Part shown: one piece after another, positions 55,192-62,140 of the stretch
How the letters are laid out: each line of letters begins with the position of its first letter
Numbering within the stretch: the stretch's first letter is position 1
Assembly: GCA_014654775.1 (NCBI GenBank)
Contig: JACVZW010000020.1
Location: forward strand, 1-64,000
Source of the DNA: Paracoccaceae bacterium
Lineage (GTDB): Bacteria; Pseudomonadota; Alphaproteobacteria; Rhodobacterales; Rhodobacteraceae
Length of the DNA stretch: 64,000 bases
Direction of reading: 5' to 3'
Translations under genes and position numbers: made by a program
The notes under the pieces: generated by a model
The model's database searches: none
What the model was told of the DNA's origin: nothing
What the model saw: the letters and a program-made list of their open reading frames with translations, nothing else

Positions 55192-55527
55192 ATGGATTTG
55201 CAGATTGAAGGGCGGGGCGAGGTGACGGTCATCCGCCCGGCAGAGGGGCGGCTGGATGCGCTGGCTGCCGTCGCCTTCAAGGACCGGATGAAGGCCGCGG
55301 TAGAGGCGGCACCCGGGCGGGTGGTGCTGGATCTGTCGGGGGTGGGGTTCATCGATTCAAGCGGGCTGGGCGCGGTGGTGGCCGCGCGGCGCTTTTTGCG
55401 GGCGGGGCAGGCGCTGGATCTGGCGGGGCTGACGGGGCCGGTGGCGCGGGTCTTCCGGCTGACGCGGATGGACATGCTGTTTGCCATTCATGCCGAGGTT
55501 GCGGATGCCATCGGCGAAGCGGCGTGA
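55192..55527 (+). CDS. STAS-domain anti-sigma factor antagonist
   Basis: A 111-residue SpoIIAA/RsbV-like protein. The phosphorylated-Ser site is in VGFIDSSGLGAVVAARR. It should bind the partner kinase next door when unphosphorylated. Overlaps the kinase gene by 23 bases. No PP2C phosphatase or obvious target sigma factor is nearby. Confidence 0.9.
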   Translation: MDLQIEGRGEVTVIRPAEGRLDALAAVAFKDRMKAAVEAAPGRVVLDLSGVGFIDSSGLGAVVAARRFLRAGQALDLAGLTGPVARVFRLTRMDMLFAIHAEVADAIGEAA

Positions 55528-55957
55528 GCGGCATGTGATCGCGGCCAATCCGGCTGCGGTGCGGGGGCTGCTGGAGCGGCTGGAACGCGGCCCCGCCTTG
55601 GAAGGGCTGAGCGTGGATGCACGGGACTGCACGCTGCTGGTTCTGGCCGAGGTTCTGAACAATGTGGTGGAGCATGGCTATGCCGGTGCGCCGGGATGGA
55701 TTGGGCTGATGCCGCTGCCGGGGCGGCCGGGGCTGGGCTGGCGGATCGTCGACCGGGCCAGCCGCGCGGCGACGCCTGCAGCGATGGCGCGCGATATGCC
55801 GGTGCAGGCGGCGGAAGGCGGGTTCGGGCTGCCGCTGATCCGTGCGCTGACGGACAGGCTGGCATTGCGGCGCAAGCGGGGGATGAACATCCTGACGCTG
55901 GAGGTGCGGGCGGAAGGCGGCGCGGCGGAAGCTGGCGTGGTGTGCGGGGCGGGGTGA
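55505..55957 (+). CDS. GHKL anti-sigma kinase (RsbW/SpoIIAB-like)
   Basis: A 150-residue serine kinase: LLVLAEVLNNVVEHGY is the N-box, and AAEGGFGLPLIRALTDRL the G-box. It would phosphorylate the STAS antagonist and bind a sigma factor or other target. Start at ATG 55505 inside the STAS gene; translation coupled. Target not known. Confidence 0.86.
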   Translation: MPSAKRRERHVIAANPAAVRGLLERLERGPALEGLSVDARDCTLLVLAEVLNNVVEHGYAGAPGWIGLMPLPGRPGLGWRIVDRASRAATPAAMARDMPVQAAEGGFGLPLIRALTDRLALRRKRGMNILTLEVRAEGGAAEAGVVCGAG

Positions 55958-56190
55958 TGCCGGGGCCTGTGGCGTTGGGCCGTTCGGGTGGAAGCTGGAC
56001 GCGGATGGCGGATCGCTGCGCGGCGGGATGGTCCGCCTTCGGCGCGGGGGGCGGCCTCGCACCGTCGGCGGAGAGCCCGCAGAGGCCAGAGCGGGGCGGT
56101 TCTGCGCTGCGGCGACGGCGATCTGGGATTGGCCGCTAAACCTTTGCGCGCAGGCGCCGTTATCTTTCACGTAGCTGTTGTGCGAGCTGC

Positions 56191-56237
56191 CCCCCGGTGC
56201 CGCGAGTTCTGCCCCCACCCATTCCCGGCACCGGGGG
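56191..56237 (+). terminator. Long-stem hairpin, candidate terminator
   Basis: CCCCCGGTGCCG (56191-56202), 23-base loop, CGGCACCGGGGG (56226-56237), 12-bp perfect stem, followed by TATTCTCTTCCCTT. Could end transcription from the STAS pair or act in mRNA stability. Confidence 0.5.
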
Positions 56238-56410
56238 TATTCTCTTCCCTTCATGGCGGATCGGCCCTTCCCGCGCTTGCGGGCGGGGTCGGCCTTTTAT
56301 GCGTCACGGGCGAAAGCCCGCCGGGACGATGCCGCGCGATGCGGATGCGGCCCTTGGGACGCGCTTTCCTGACGCTGCTTGGAAATGGGGCGGAAGCCGC
56401 CTAGGTTCCC

Positions 56411-56462
56411 CCGACAGGACAGCCTGACCGGCCCGTCCGACAGGACAGCCCGACAGGATAGG
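56411..56462 (+). repeat. Four 13-base tandem repeats
   Basis: CCGACAGGACAGC (56411), CTGACCGGCCCGT (56424, divergent), CCGACAGGACAGC (56437), CCGACAGGATAGG (56450). Directly upstream of the gamma-glutamyltransferase start at 56473; may be slippage-prone. Confidence 0.75.
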
Positions 56463-56472
56463 GAGAACCATC

Positions 56473-58050
56473 ATGCGCGATTTCCATTTGCCCGGCCGTT
56501 CGGCCGTTTACGCCACCAACGGGATCTGCGCGACGTCGCACCCGCTGGCGGCGAAGGTGGCCGTGGAGGTGATGGAGCGGGGCGGAAACGCCGTGGATGC
56601 GGCGATTGCCGGGGCAGTTCTGCTGGGGATCTGCGAGCCGCAGATGACCGGGATCGGGGGGGATTGCTTTGTCCTGCTGAAACCCGCGGGGCGCGAGGAT
56701 GTGATCGCGTTGAACGGGTCGGGGCGGGCGCCTGCGGGCCTGTCGGCGCAAGGATTGCGCGACCGGGGGCTGACGGCGGTGCCGCTGCATGGGGTGGAGG
56801 CCGTCACACTGCCCGGCGCGGTGGATGCCTTCTGCCGGTTGTCGGCGGATTGGGGAAAGCTGGGTCTGGATGCGGTGCTGGCGCCTGCCATCCGCTATGC
56901 CGAGGAGGGCGTGCCGGTCGCCCCGCGCGTGGCCTTTGACTGGGCGGGGGATGCCGAACATCTGCAGGGTGCGGCGCGGCAGCATTACCTGGTGAATGGC
57001 CGTGCGCCGAAGGCGGGCGAGGTGTTCCGTGCGCCGGGGCAAGCCGAGGTGCTGCGCCGGATCGCGAAAGAGGGGCGCAAGGGGTTCTACGAGGGCGAGG
57101 TGGCGGAGGACATGGTCGCCTCGCTGCGTGCGCTGGGCGGCGGCCATACGATGGCGGATTTCGCGGGCGTGGCCTGCGACTACACCACGCCGGTGGCGGG
57201 GACCTACAAGGGGGTGGAGTTGCTGGAGCATCCGCCGAACGGGCAGGGCGCAACGGCGATCCTGATGCTGAACATCCTGAGCCATTTCGATCTGGCCAGC
57301 ATGGACCCGTTCGGGGCGGAGCGCGCGCATATCGAGGCGGAGGCGACGAAGCTTGCCTATGATGCGCGCAACAGGTTCATCGCGGACCCGGATCATACGT
57401 CGCGGCTGGAGCATATGCTTGCGCCCGGGACGGCGGCGCGGCTGGCCGCGCTGATCGACCCCAGGCGCGCCATGGCGGCGGCGGCGCCCCTGACGGAGGC
57501 GGTTCACAAGGACACGATCTATATCACCGTGGTCGACAAGGACCGGATGGCGGTCAGCCTGATCTATTCGATCTTCTGGGGGTTCGGGTCGGGGCTGGCG
57601 TCGGACAAGTTCGGGATCAACTTCCAGAACCGGGGCGCGGGGTTCACGCTGACCGCTGGGCATCCGAACGAGGCGGGGCCGGGCAAGCGGCCGATGCATA
57701 CGATCATTCCGGGGATGCTGCGGCAGGGGGGGCGGGTGACCATGCCCTTTGGCGTGATGGGCGGGGCCTATCAGCCTTGCGGCCATGCGCGGCTGGTGAC
57801 GAACCTTGTCGATTACGGGATGGAGGTGCAGGCGGCGAATGATGCGCCGCGCTGTTTCACCGGGCCGGAGGGGATGAAGGTGGAGCGCGGCTATTCGGAT
57901 GCGGTGCGGGCCAAGCTGGCGGAGATGGGGCATGACGTGTCGATCCCCGACGAGCCGATCGGGGGGTGTCAGGCGATCGTGATCGGCGCGGATGGGGTTC
58001 TGGTGGGGGCCTCGGACCCGCGCAAGGATGGTTGCGCGCTGGGGTATTGA
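56473..58050 (+). CDS. ggt: Gamma-glutamyltransferase-family protein
   Basis: A 525-residue Ntn-hydrolase of the GGT family. GGNAVDAAIAGAVLLGICEPQMTGIGGDCF is the N-terminal signature, and the autocatalytic Thr, about residue 348, is in HKDTIYITVVD. Unlike secreted GGT it starts without a signal peptide, so it is likely cytoplasmic and may act on glutathione or another gamma-glutamyl compound. Followed one base after by the fRMsr gene. Confidence 0.9.
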   Translation: MRDFHLPGRSAVYATNGICATSHPLAAKVAVEVMERGGNAVDAAIAGAVLLGICEPQMTGIGGDCFVLLKPAGREDVIALNGSGRAPAGLSAQGLRDRGLTAVPLHGVEAVTLPGAVDAFCRLSADWGKLGLDAVLAPAIRYAEEGVPVAPRVAFDWAGDAEHLQGAARQHYLVNGRAPKAGEVFRAPGQAEVLRRIAKEGRKGFYEGEVAEDMVASLRALGGGHTMADFAGVACDYTTPVAGTYKGVELLEHPPNGQGATAILMLNILSHFDLASMDPFGAERAHIEAEATKLAYDARNRFIADPDHTSRLEHMLAPGTAARLAALIDPRRAMAAAAPLTEAVHKDTIYITVVDKDRMAVSLIYSIFWGFGSGLASDKFGINFQNRGAGFTLTAGHPNEAGPGKRPMHTIIPGMLRQGGRVTMPFGVMGGAYQPCGHARLVTNLVDYGMEVQAANDAPRCFTGPEGMKVERGYSDAVRAKLAEMGHDVSIPDEPIGGCQAIVIGADGVLVGASDPRKDGCALGY

Positions 58051-58051
58051 G

Positions 58052-58507
58052 ATGGTCGACTATGAAGGGATCACGGTGCGCATCCGCGCGCTCTGCGCGG
58101 GCGAGACGGATGCGGTGGCGCTGATGGCGACGGTGGTCTGCGAGATCCATCACGGGCATCCGTTCTGCGACTGGACGGGGTTCTATCGGGTGGTGGGGCC
58201 GGAATTGCTGAAGATCGGGCCGTATCAGGGGGGGCATGGCTGTCTGGTCATCCCGTTCTCGCGCGGGGTCTGCGGGGCGGCGGCGCGGACGGGGCTGGTG
58301 CAGAACGTGCCGGATGTGGAGGCGTTCCCCGATCACATCGCCTGTTCGTCTTCGACGAAATCAGAGCTGGTGCTGCCGGTGTGGAACGGGGCGGGCGTGC
58401 TGCTGGGGGTGCTGGATCTGGACAGCGACACGCCAGCGGCCTTTACGCAGGCGGATGAGGATTGGCTGGTGCCCCTGCTGGCCGAGGTGTTCCGGGAGGC
58501 AGCATAG
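58052..58507 (+). CDS. Free methionine-(R)-sulfoxide reductase (GAF)
   Basis: A 151-residue GAF-domain reductase (fRMsr) that repairs free Met-R-sulfoxide. CDWTGFYRV, GHGCLVIPFSRGVCGAAA and AFPDHIACSSSTKSELVLPV are family motifs; three cysteines match the catalytic/resolving set. Start at ATG 58052, directly after the GGT stop. Confidence 0.93.
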   Translation: MVDYEGITVRIRALCAGETDAVALMATVVCEIHHGHPFCDWTGFYRVVGPELLKIGPYQGGHGCLVIPFSRGVCGAAARTGLVQNVPDVEAFPDHIACSSSTKSELVLPVWNGAGVLLGVLDLDSDTPAAFTQADEDWLVPLLAEVFREAA

Positions 58508-59305
58508 ATGCGTGGGTCCTGTCATTGCGGGGCGGTGCGGTTTGAGGTGGAAGGGCCGATCCGTGACGCGATGGCCTGCCATTGCACGCAATGCCGCAAG
58601 GTGAGCGGGCATTATTGGGCGGCGGCCTCGGTCCCGGTGGCGCGCTGGCGGGTGACGGAGGTGCGGGGGCTGCGGTGGTATCGGTCGTCCCCGGTCGCGC
58701 AGCGGGGGTTCTGCGGGGAGTGCGGGGCGACGCTGTTCTGGTTGCCGGAGGCGGATGCGGTCTTTGACTGGGGCACGCCGGAGGAGCATGCGATCAGCTT
58801 CTCACCCGGCGCGCTGGAGGGGCCGACGGCGATCACGGTGTCGGAGCATATCTATGGGTCGGATGCGGGGGATTACTATTCCCCCGAGGGGCCGCCGCCC
58901 GAGGCGGGGCCTGCGCCCGATCGGTTGACGGCGTCCTGCCTGTGCGGGGCGTGCCGGTTCACCCTGCCGGGGCCTGCGGGCGAGATCACCGCCTGCCATT
59001 GCCACCAGTGCCGCAGCCTTTCGGGACATTATTCGGCCTCTTTCGATGTGGAAGAGGGGGAGGTGGAGTGGCAGGCTCGGGACGGGCTGGCCGAGTATCG
59101 CACGACGGGCGGCGGGGTGCGGGGCTTCTGTTCCGGTTGCGGCAGCAGCCTGTGGTTCCGCGCGGCGGATGGGGGATTTTCGGTCGAGGCGGGGGCGGTG
59201 GACGGGCCGACAGGCGGGCGGCTGGCCGCGCATATCTTCGTGGCCGAGAAGGGCGGTTACTACGAGATTGACGACGGTCTGCCGCAGGTTCCGGGCTGGG
59301 AGTAG
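58508..59305 (+). CDS. Tandem GFA-domain protein
   Basis: A 265-residue protein built of two GFA (glutathione-dependent formaldehyde-activating-like) domains. First: CHCGAVRF, ACHCTQCRKVSGHYW, GFCGECGATLFW. Second, from about residue 138: CLCGACRF, ACHCHQCRSLSGHYS, GFCSGCGSSLWF. Each keeps the zinc cysteines. Most members have one domain, so this is an internal duplication or fusion. The start immediately follows the fRMsr stop. Confidence 0.9.
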   Translation: MRGSCHCGAVRFEVEGPIRDAMACHCTQCRKVSGHYWAAASVPVARWRVTEVRGLRWYRSSPVAQRGFCGECGATLFWLPEADAVFDWGTPEEHAISFSPGALEGPTAITVSEHIYGSDAGDYYSPEGPPPEAGPAPDRLTASCLCGACRFTLPGPAGEITACHCHQCRSLSGHYSASFDVEEGEVEWQARDGLAEYRTTGGGVRGFCSGCGSSLWFRAADGGFSVEAGAVDGPTGGRLAAHIFVAEKGGYYEIDDGLPQVPGWE

Positions 59306-59308
59306 CGG

Positions 59309-59734
59309 TCAGATGCGGCGGCTGGGGACCCAGGCGTAGCCGTTGGGGCAGAGGATGACGGCCTCGCGCAGGCCGTGATTGGGCTTGTCGGTCGGGGCCT
59401 GCAGGACGGTGGCCATCGGGAAGGCGGCGGCGGCGGCCACGGCCTGATCGGGGTCGGCCTCGTGCAGGCGCAACTCGATCCCTGCGCCACGCGGTGGGGT
59501 TTCGGGCAGGAGCGCATGCAGCGGATGGGCGGCATAGGTGGCATCGGCATGCAGCTGGATCGGCTGGCCCGCATGGAGCATCAGAGCGAAATCGGCGCTG
59601 GCCTGATGGGCGGTCATGCCGAAACAGGCGGTAAGGAAGGCGACCTGATCGCTCACGTCACGGACGAGGAGGTTGACGGTCACAGCGCGGAGCGCATGGC
59701 CGATCTCGGGCGCGGGGAGGGTGTCGTAATCCAT
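59309..59734 (-). CDS. VOC/glyoxalase-like protein
   Basis: A 141-residue single-unit VOC-fold protein: AVTVNLLVRDVSDQVAFLTACFG and later GIELRLHEADPDQAV, GLREAVILCPNGYAWVP. Metal ligands of glyoxalases are not clearly complete. Function unknown. Start at ATG 59734; frame to 59935 overlaps the LysE gene region and is discarded. Confidence 0.8.
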   Translation of the reverse strand: MDYDTLPAPEIGHALRAVTVNLLVRDVSDQVAFLTACFGMTAHQASADFALMLHAGQPIQLHADATYAAHPLHALLPETPPRGAGIELRLHEADPDQAVAAAAAFPMATVLQAPTDKPNHGLREAVILCPNGYAWVPSRRI

Positions 59735-59831
59735 CGGGGGCCTTTCCTTTGCGGCAGGGTGATCGGGCCGTGGTCGGCTGTCAACGTGCTGCGCGCTGGA
59801 CAAGTGCGCGGCGGGCGGGCAGGCAGGGGGG

Positions 59832-60452
59832 ATGGACGCGCTGTTCTCTCTGATCCCCTTGGCGGACCTGCTGGCCTTTCTGGCGGCGGGGATCGTGTTG
59901 AACCTGACGCCGGGGGCGGATGTGATCTTTGCCACGGCCTGCGGTGTGGCAGGCGGGCCGCGCGTGGGGGCGGTGGCGGGCTTGGGTGTGGGATTCGGCG
60001 GCCTGTTCCATGTCGGTCTGGCGGCTGTAGGGGTGAGCGCGCTGATTGCGGCGCATCCTGCGTCGCTGATAGTGCTGCAGTTCGCGGGGGCGGGCTATCT
60101 GCTGTGGCTGGCCTGGACGAGTTGGCGGGCCGGTGCAGGCGCGGCGGGGCGGGGCGAGATGCAGGCGGGCGTGGCGCTGTGGCGGGGCTTCGTGACCAAT
60201 GCGCTGAACCCCAAGGTGGCGCTTTTCGTGCTTGCCTTCCTGCCGCAATTCACCGATGCCGCGCGCGGGCCAGTCTGGGCGCAGATCGTGGTTCTGGGGG
60301 CGCTGTTCACCCTGACGGGGACGGCGATCACCTGTGGATATGGCGCCTTGGCGGGGTTGGCCGGGCAAAGGCTGGCGGCCCGAATGGGATTGATGAACAG
60401 GGTCGCGGCGGTGATGCTGCTGGCGCTGGCGCTGCGGATGGCATGGGGGTGA
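59832..60452 (+). CDS. LysE family exporter
   Basis: A 206-residue membrane protein with six predicted helices. LNLTPGADVIFATACGVAGGPRVG is the LysE/RhtB signature. Exports amino acids or similar solutes. Followed three bases later by the homocysteine methyltransferase-like gene, so its substrate may relate to methionine metabolism; inferred. Confidence 0.92.
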   Translation: MDALFSLIPLADLLAFLAAGIVLNLTPGADVIFATACGVAGGPRVGAVAGLGVGFGGLFHVGLAAVGVSALIAAHPASLIVLQFAGAGYLLWLAWTSWRAGAGAAGRGEMQAGVALWRGFVTNALNPKVALFVLAFLPQFTDAARGPVWAQIVVLGALFTLTGTAITCGYGALAGLAGQRLAARMGLMNRVAAVMLLALALRMAWG

Positions 60453-60455
60453 AGG

Positions 60456-61352
60456 ATGGCCGAGATCACGCTTCTGGACGGGGGCATGGGGCAGGAACTG
60501 GTGGCGCGGTCGGGGGATGAGCCGACGCAGCTATGGGCCACAAGGGTGATGATCGATCATCCGGGGCTGGTGGCCGCGATCCATGACGACTATTTCGCCG
60601 CCGGAGCGTCGGTGGCGACGACCAACACCTACAACATCCTGCATGACCGGCTGCAGCGGGTGGGGATGGATGAACAGTTCCACGCCCTGCATCTGCGCGC
60701 GCTGATGGAGGCGCATGAGGCGCGCGCGCGGGCAGGGCGCGGGATCATCGCGGGGTCGATGGGGCCTTTGGGCGAAAGCTACAGGCCCGACCTGACGCCG
60801 CCGGTGGAGGTGTCGGCGGCGCAATATGCCGAGAAGGCGCGGATCATGGCCCCGCATGTGGATGTGGTGCTGATCGAGACGATGTCGTCGCTTGATCTGG
60901 CGCGGGGGGCGCTGATCGGGGCGCAGGCGGCGGGCAAGCCCGTGTGGCTGTCGGTGTCGGTGCATGACCGGGACGGGACGAAGCTGCGGTCGGGGGAACC
61001 TGTCGCGGGGTTGGCCGAGGTGCTGAAGGCGGCACCTGCGGCGGCGGTGCTGGCAAATTGTTCGATGCCCGAGGCGATGGCGGCGGCTTTGGGGGAGTTG
61101 AAGGTGCTGGGCCTGCCCTTCGGGGCCTATGCGAACGGGTTCTCGGAAATCTCGCACCTGCCTTTGCCGGAGGACGGGGGGGCGCCCGCCTATTGCGCGC
61201 GGCACGATCTTTCGCCGGAGCGGTATGTGGCCTTTGCGATGGGTTGGGTGGCGCAGGGGGCGACGATCGTGGGCGGTTGCTGCGAGGTGGGGCCTGCGCA
61301 TATCGCGGCGCTGGCGGGCGCTTTGCGTGATGCGGGGCATGTGGTGGTGTGA
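60456..61352 (+). CDS. Homocysteine S-methyltransferase-family protein
   Basis: A 298-residue (betaine/S-methylmethionine)-homocysteine methyltransferase-like barrel. The zinc cysteines are in AVLANCSMPEAM and VGGCCEVGPAHIAAL near the C-terminus; LLDGGMGQELVARSGD is the start signature. Methyl donor unknown. Overlaps the RluA gene by four bases. Confidence 0.9.
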   Translation: MAEITLLDGGMGQELVARSGDEPTQLWATRVMIDHPGLVAAIHDDYFAAGASVATTNTYNILHDRLQRVGMDEQFHALHLRALMEAHEARARAGRGIIAGSMGPLGESYRPDLTPPVEVSAAQYAEKARIMAPHVDVVLIETMSSLDLARGALIGAQAAGKPVWLSVSVHDRDGTKLRSGEPVAGLAEVLKAAPAAAVLANCSMPEAMAAALGELKVLGLPFGAYANGFSEISHLPLPEDGGAPAYCARHDLSPERYVAFAMGWVAQGATIVGGCCEVGPAHIAALAGALRDAGHVVV

Positions 61353-62008
61353 GCCTGCTGGCCGATTTCAGCTATGACCCGCCTGCGGGCGATCCGGTGA
61401 TCCTGTTTGAGGATGCGCGGATCATCGTGGTGGACAAGCCTTCGGGGCTGTTGTCGGTTCCGGGGAAGCTGGAGGGGCGGGAGGATTGCCTGATGGCGCG
61501 GCTGGAGGCGTTCCGGCCGGGGGCGCTTTTGGTGCATCGGCTGGATTGCGACACGTCGGGGGTGATGATCTTTGCGCGGGACAAGGCGGCGCAGGGCTAT
61601 CTGGGGCAGGAGTTCGAGAAGCGGCGGGCGAAGAAGAGTTACATCGCTCGGGTGGCGGGCGTGATGGTCGAGGAGCAGGGCCGCGTGGACCTGCCGCTTT
61701 GTGCGGATTGGGACTATCGGCCGCGGCAAAAGGTCGATTTCGAACGAGGTCGGCCTGCGGTGACGGAGTGGGAGGTCATCGCGCGGGGCGCGGGCGAGAC
61801 GCGGGTGCGGATGTTTCCGCTGACCGGGCGGAGCCATCAGCTGCGCGTGCATATGCTGTCGCTGGGACATCCGATCCTTGGCGATCCGATCTATGCGGAG
61901 GGCGCGGCGCGGGCGCATCCGCGGCTGATGCTGCATGCGGAGCGGTTGGGGCTGCATCATCCGGCGGGCGGGGGATGGGTGGACTTCGCGGCGGAGTGCC
62001 CGTTCTGA
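61349..62008 (+). CDS. RluA-family pseudouridine synthase
   Basis: A 219-residue pseudouridine synthase: catalytic Asp in LVHRLDCDTSGVMIFA, plus LTGRSHQLRVHMLSLGHPILGDPIYA. No S4 domain is present, as in the short RluA form. It likely acts on rRNA and/or tRNA. Start GTG 61349 overlaps the upstream gene. Confidence 0.92.
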   Translation: MSLLADFSYDPPAGDPVILFEDARIIVVDKPSGLLSVPGKLEGREDCLMARLEAFRPGALLVHRLDCDTSGVMIFARDKAAQGYLGQEFEKRRAKKSYIARVAGVMVEEQGRVDLPLCADWDYRPRQKVDFERGRPAVTEWEVIARGAGETRVRMFPLTGRSHQLRVHMLSLGHPILGDPIYAEGAARAHPRLMLHAERLGLHHPAGGGWVDFAAECPF

Positions 62009-62043
62009 GGGATTGAGCCTTGGCGGGGCACCCCCTCCCCCGG

Positions 62044-62072
62044 CCCCTCCCCCGTGAAGGACGGGGGAGGGG
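62044..62072. terminator. GC-rich hairpin between convergent genes
   Basis: CCCCTCCCCC, 9-base loop, GGGGGAGGGG, perfect 10-bp stem, followed by a small CGCC-TTCA-GGCG hairpin. Lies between rluA-like and the flavoprotein genes; no T-tract, so perhaps a repeat-type or bidirectional block. Confidence 0.6.
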
Positions 62073-62117
62073 AGGGCGCCTTCAGGCGACCGGGGTGGGA
62101 GTGGCGGCCGTGGCAGT

Positions 62118-62139
62118 GAGTATTTGGGCCAAGATGAAG
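62118..62139 (+). repeat. GAGTATTTG...CAAGATGAAG motif, copy 2
   Basis: GAGTATTTGGGCCAAGATGA followed by AG, nearly the same as 36224-36246. It ends two bases before the stop codon of the minus-strand flavoprotein gene. Function unknown. Confidence 0.6.
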
Positions 62140-62140
62140 A

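Larger units (their letters stand above)
55958..56472. other. Intergenic region before gamma-glutamyltransferase
   Basis: 515 bases without a convincing gene. Contains a long GC hairpin (56191-56237) and a 13-base tandem repeat (56411-56462). Short open frames in it lack ribosome sites, family motifs or composition support. Confidence 0.6.

Noticed and set aside
55349-56254. 301-residue minus-strand frame over the STAS/kinase genes and gap
   Set aside because: Pro/Arg-rich, antisense to two genes with clear motifs.
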